The position numbers and the translations under genes were made by a program. Positions 6,509 to 7,832 of a stretch of 7,832 nt of DNA are shown here, in pieces. How positions within the stretch are numbered: the first letter of the stretch is position 1; each line of letters opens with the position of its first letter. Origin of the DNA: Victivallales bacterium. GTDB lineage: Bacteria; Verrucomicrobiota; Lentisphaeria; Oligosphaerales; Oligosphaeraceae. Under the pieces are notes generated by a model. It had not been told where the DNA came from. It did no database searches and worked only from the letters and a program-made list of their open reading frames with translations. The stretch is from the NCBI GenBank assembly GCA_017615955.1, contig JAFZZD010000325.1:1-7832 (forward strand). The letters run 5' to 3'.

Positions 6509-7239
6509 CAATATGCTCCTTTTCCACCAATGATGGCAGGTATTGTCTTCAGAAGGATGATGATGTCCTTCCAAACGCTTGGGGCCAGTATGTATTCCTT
6601 GTCAAGACGTACCTGGTCCTTGAAGGGAATGTCGCTTCTTCCCTTGATTTGCCAGAGACATGTGATGCCTGGCACCACGTTGAGTCTCTTCCTGTCCTCC
6701 AGTGTGTATTCCTGCACCTCGCTTGGCACGGGCGGCCTTGGACCAACCAGGCTCATGTCGCCTATGAACACATTCCAGAGCTGCGGCAATTCGTCCAGGC
6801 TTGTGCGGCGCAGGAATCTGCCGATCTTTGTGATGCGTGGATCGTCCTTCATCTTGAAGATGACGCCGTCCTTGGATTCGTTCTGTGTGGAGAGGGAGGC
6901 CTTGAGGTCCTCCGCATCCTGCCGCATGCTGCGGAATTTGTAGAACTTGAAATGGCGCCCATTGCAGCCCACCCTTATCTGCGTGAAAATAATGGGCCCT
7001 GGACTGCTTAACTTGACTGCTATTCCTATTGCAAGGAACACTGGCGAAAGGATCAGCATTCCCAGGGCGCTGCCGAAGATATCAATCAGGCGTTTTAACA
7101 AGTATGAACCCCTTACGGTAAGTTTCCAGATGGTGATCCTAAAACTATTCTGCTTGTTGTCTTGAACGCGGGAGGACAGTTCCTTCAGCAGTTCGTCCAG
7201 TTCTTCCGGGCTGGCTGTATGATGTTTAAATTCGGTCAT
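6508..7239 (-). CDS. Polyprenyl-phosphate sugar-1-phosphate transferase (WcaJ/PglC-like, monotopic)
   Basis: This 243-residue protein has the full bacterial sugar transferase domain. LLKRLIDIFGSALGMLILSPVFLAIGIAVKL (about 48-77, given here as a region) is the re-entrant membrane helix with its Ser-Pro. KFRSMR is at 101-106. DDPRITKIGRFLRRTSLDEL (132-151) contains the catalytic Asp-Glu pair D149-E150. NVFIGDMSLVGPRPP follows, then PGITCLWQIKGRSDIPF and LDKEYI. The enzyme starts glycan assembly by moving a sugar-1-phosphate from a UDP-sugar to undecaprenyl phosphate at the inner membrane. It is the short monotopic type, without the extra transmembrane bundle of full-length WcaJ. The first 45 residues are a hydrophilic extension with a predicted helix (PEELDELLKELSSRVQ), a possible contact site for a regulator. 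The ATG has GGAG only 2 nt before it, and no other start fits. It follows the Hpt gene by 18 bp. Confidence 0.95.
   Translation of the reverse strand: MTEFKHHTASPEELDELLKELSSRVQDNKQNSFRITIWKLTVRGSYLLKRLIDIFGSALGMLILSPVFLAIGIAVKLSSPGPIIFTQIRVGCNGRHFKFYKFRSMRQDAEDLKASLSTQNESKDGVIFKMKDDPRITKIGRFLRRTSLDELPQLWNVFIGDMSLVGPRPPVPSEVQEYTLEDRKRLNVVPGITCLWQIKGRSDIPFKDQVRLDKEYILAPSVWKDIIILLKTIPAIIGGKGAY
6516..6521 (-). promoter_or_regulatory. Ribosome binding site of the beta-helix protein
   Basis: AAGGAG on the - strand lies 7 nt before the ATG at 6508 and decides this start over longer in-frame options. It sits inside the last codons of the sugar transferase gene. Confidence 0.8.
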
Positions 7240-7257
7240 TTCTCCAAAAAACGAAAC

Positions 7258-7563
7258 TCAGATGTCCTTTGCCAGTTCCTTGATTTTGTTCACCAGGGCG
7301 AGGGACTTGTCCTTGTCCTGAAGCTTTGCTGCAAGTCTGAGTTCAATTGCTGTTTCCGCCACTGCATTGTCGCCAGTTGCCAGGGCATTTCCTTTTATGG
7401 CGTGCGCCACATGGTCCAGCTCTGTCCATTGCTCTGAAGCCAGTGTGGTGTCTGCCTCGCCTATTTTTTCAACGATGGACTTTGCATATTCATCGTATAT
7501 TTCCTTGACGGTTTCTTCGTCTCCGAATTGTTCCATCAAAAAGTCAATGCATAATTGTTTCAT
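7258..7563 (-). CDS. Hpt (histidine phosphotransfer) domain protein
   Basis: This 101-residue, all-helical protein carries HAIKGNALATGDNAVAETAIEL from residue 54, which matches the Hpt signature HxLKGxxxxLG. H54 is the predicted phospho-accepting histidine and K57-G58 are the usual neighbours. The length fits a single four-helix Hpt bundle with no kinase or receiver attached. Known Hpt proteins pass phosphate between receiver domains in phosphorelays; they are cytoplasmic. AAGGAG lies 7 nt before the ATG. The ATG overlaps the TGA of the upstream ATPase-like gene (ATGA), so the two are very likely translated together. No histidine kinase or receiver is visible in the window, so its partners lie elsewhere. 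Confidence 0.85.
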   Translation of the reverse strand: MKQLCIDFLMEQFGDEETVKEIYDEYAKSIVEKIGEADTTLASEQWTELDHVAHAIKGNALATGDNAVAETAIELRLAAKLQDKDKSLALVNKIKELAKDI

Positions 7564-7832
7564 TGCTTTGCTCCTTCATTTTGTTTGTCTTCTATTGGTA
7601 TGAAATAGATTGTTTCATTGAGATTCCCATAGCGGTTGCGCTTGATGCCGCTGCATATTTCCCGCAGCATGAGCCTGCCGCGCCCACGCCCGCTGAATTG
7701 ACGGTTTCTAAGTTCCAGCTCCGTGTCCAGGCTGCCGGCCACCACGGAGAGACCCGGTTCAGGTGTACCGTCATCCCAAATGGCCAGTTCAGCATAATTG
7801 TCTGATTTCTTGAGTCTGACCGATGCGTATGC
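7560..7832 (-). CDS. C-terminal part of a HATPase (RsbW/anti-sigma-like) protein, cut by window edge
   Basis: The frame is open from the window edge to the TGA at 7560-7562 (90 visible residues); a GTG near 7745 is internal. The visible part starts AYASVRLKKSDNYAELAIWDDGTPEPG. It resembles the strand and DxG box of GHKL ATPases, with DDG in the G1 position. GRGRGRLMLREICSGIKRNRYG follows like the G2 box and last helix, and ETIYFIPI is the final strand. This ordering is typical of small serine kinases and anti-sigma factors of the RsbW/SpoIIAB type, but the N-box lies outside the window. A histidine kinase catalytic domain remains possible. The gene overlaps Hpt by 4 bp (ATGA). Confidence 0.65.
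   Translation of the reverse strand, partial: AYASVRLKKSDNYAELAIWDDGTPEPGLSVVAGSLDTELELRNRQFSGRGRGRLMLREICSGIKRNRYGNLNETIYFIPIEDKQNEGAKQ
7571..7576 (-). promoter_or_regulatory. Ribosome binding site of the Hpt gene
   Basis: AAGGAG on the - strand lies 7 nt before the ATG at 7563, inside the end of the ATPase-like gene. It supports independent plus coupled initiation of Hpt. Confidence 0.75.

Noticed and set aside
6509..6574. 22-residue N-terminal extension of the beta-helix protein
   Set aside because: A strong AAGGAG 7 nt before the ATG at 6508, and the MKGIIFVP start typical of the family, favour the shorter form. The extension lies wholly in the sugar transferase gene and has odd His/Trp-rich content.

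Overview
This window looks like part of a bacterial surface-polysaccharide (capsule or exopolysaccharide) locus. It holds eight protein-coding genes, six complete and two cut by the window edges. Base composition is fairly balanced. Several starts have strong AAGGAG or AGGAGG ribosome binding sites, and the intergenic promoters look sigma-70-like. These signs indicate a bacterium but do not fix the phylum. The mix of a Stealth phosphotransferase, a variant GT2 enzyme, a pol-beta nucleotidyltransferase and signalling proteins beside a sugar transferase resembles loci I associate with gut or rumen lineages such as Kiritimatiellota, Lentisphaerota or Fibrobacterota. That is a low-confidence impression.

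Layout from left to right. (1) On the + strand, a 5'-truncated putative glycosyltransferase (2-907) is followed 11 bp later by a Stealth-family sugar-phosphate transferase (919-1944). (2) On the - strand, a GT2 glycosyltransferase (1962-3032) converges on the Stealth gene. (3) A 184-bp intergenic region (3033-3216) carries divergent promoters and a 10-bp-arm dyad. (4) On the + strand lies a Wzx-like polysaccharide flippase (3217-4752). (5) A - strand operon enters from the right edge: the end of an RsbW/HATPase-like protein (7560-7832), an Hpt domain protein (7258-7563), a polyprenyl-phosphate sugar transferase (6508-7239), a left-handed beta-helix protein with a degenerate NDP-sugar pyrophosphorylase head (5684-6508), and a pol-beta-fold nucleotidyltransferase (4745-5683). 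The last of these overlaps the end of the flippase gene by 8 bp.

Proposed joint role. The sugar transferase would load the first sugar-phosphate onto undecaprenyl phosphate. The glycosyltransferases would extend the unit and the Stealth enzyme would add a phosphodiester-linked sugar. The flippase would move the lipid-linked unit across the inner membrane. No polymerase, chain-length regulator or export gene is visible here, so they must lie outside the window if this is a Wzx/Wzy-type system.

The most unusual part is the - strand operon. Signalling proteins (an ATPase of the anti-sigma/switch-kinase type and an orphan Hpt) are tightly coupled to the initiating sugar transferase, followed by an apparently inactive pyrophosphorylase-like protein and an apparently active nucleotidyltransferase of unknown substrate. 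This suggests post-translational control of polysaccharide initiation, which is inference only. No tRNA, rRNA, CRISPR array, insertion sequence or integrase was seen.
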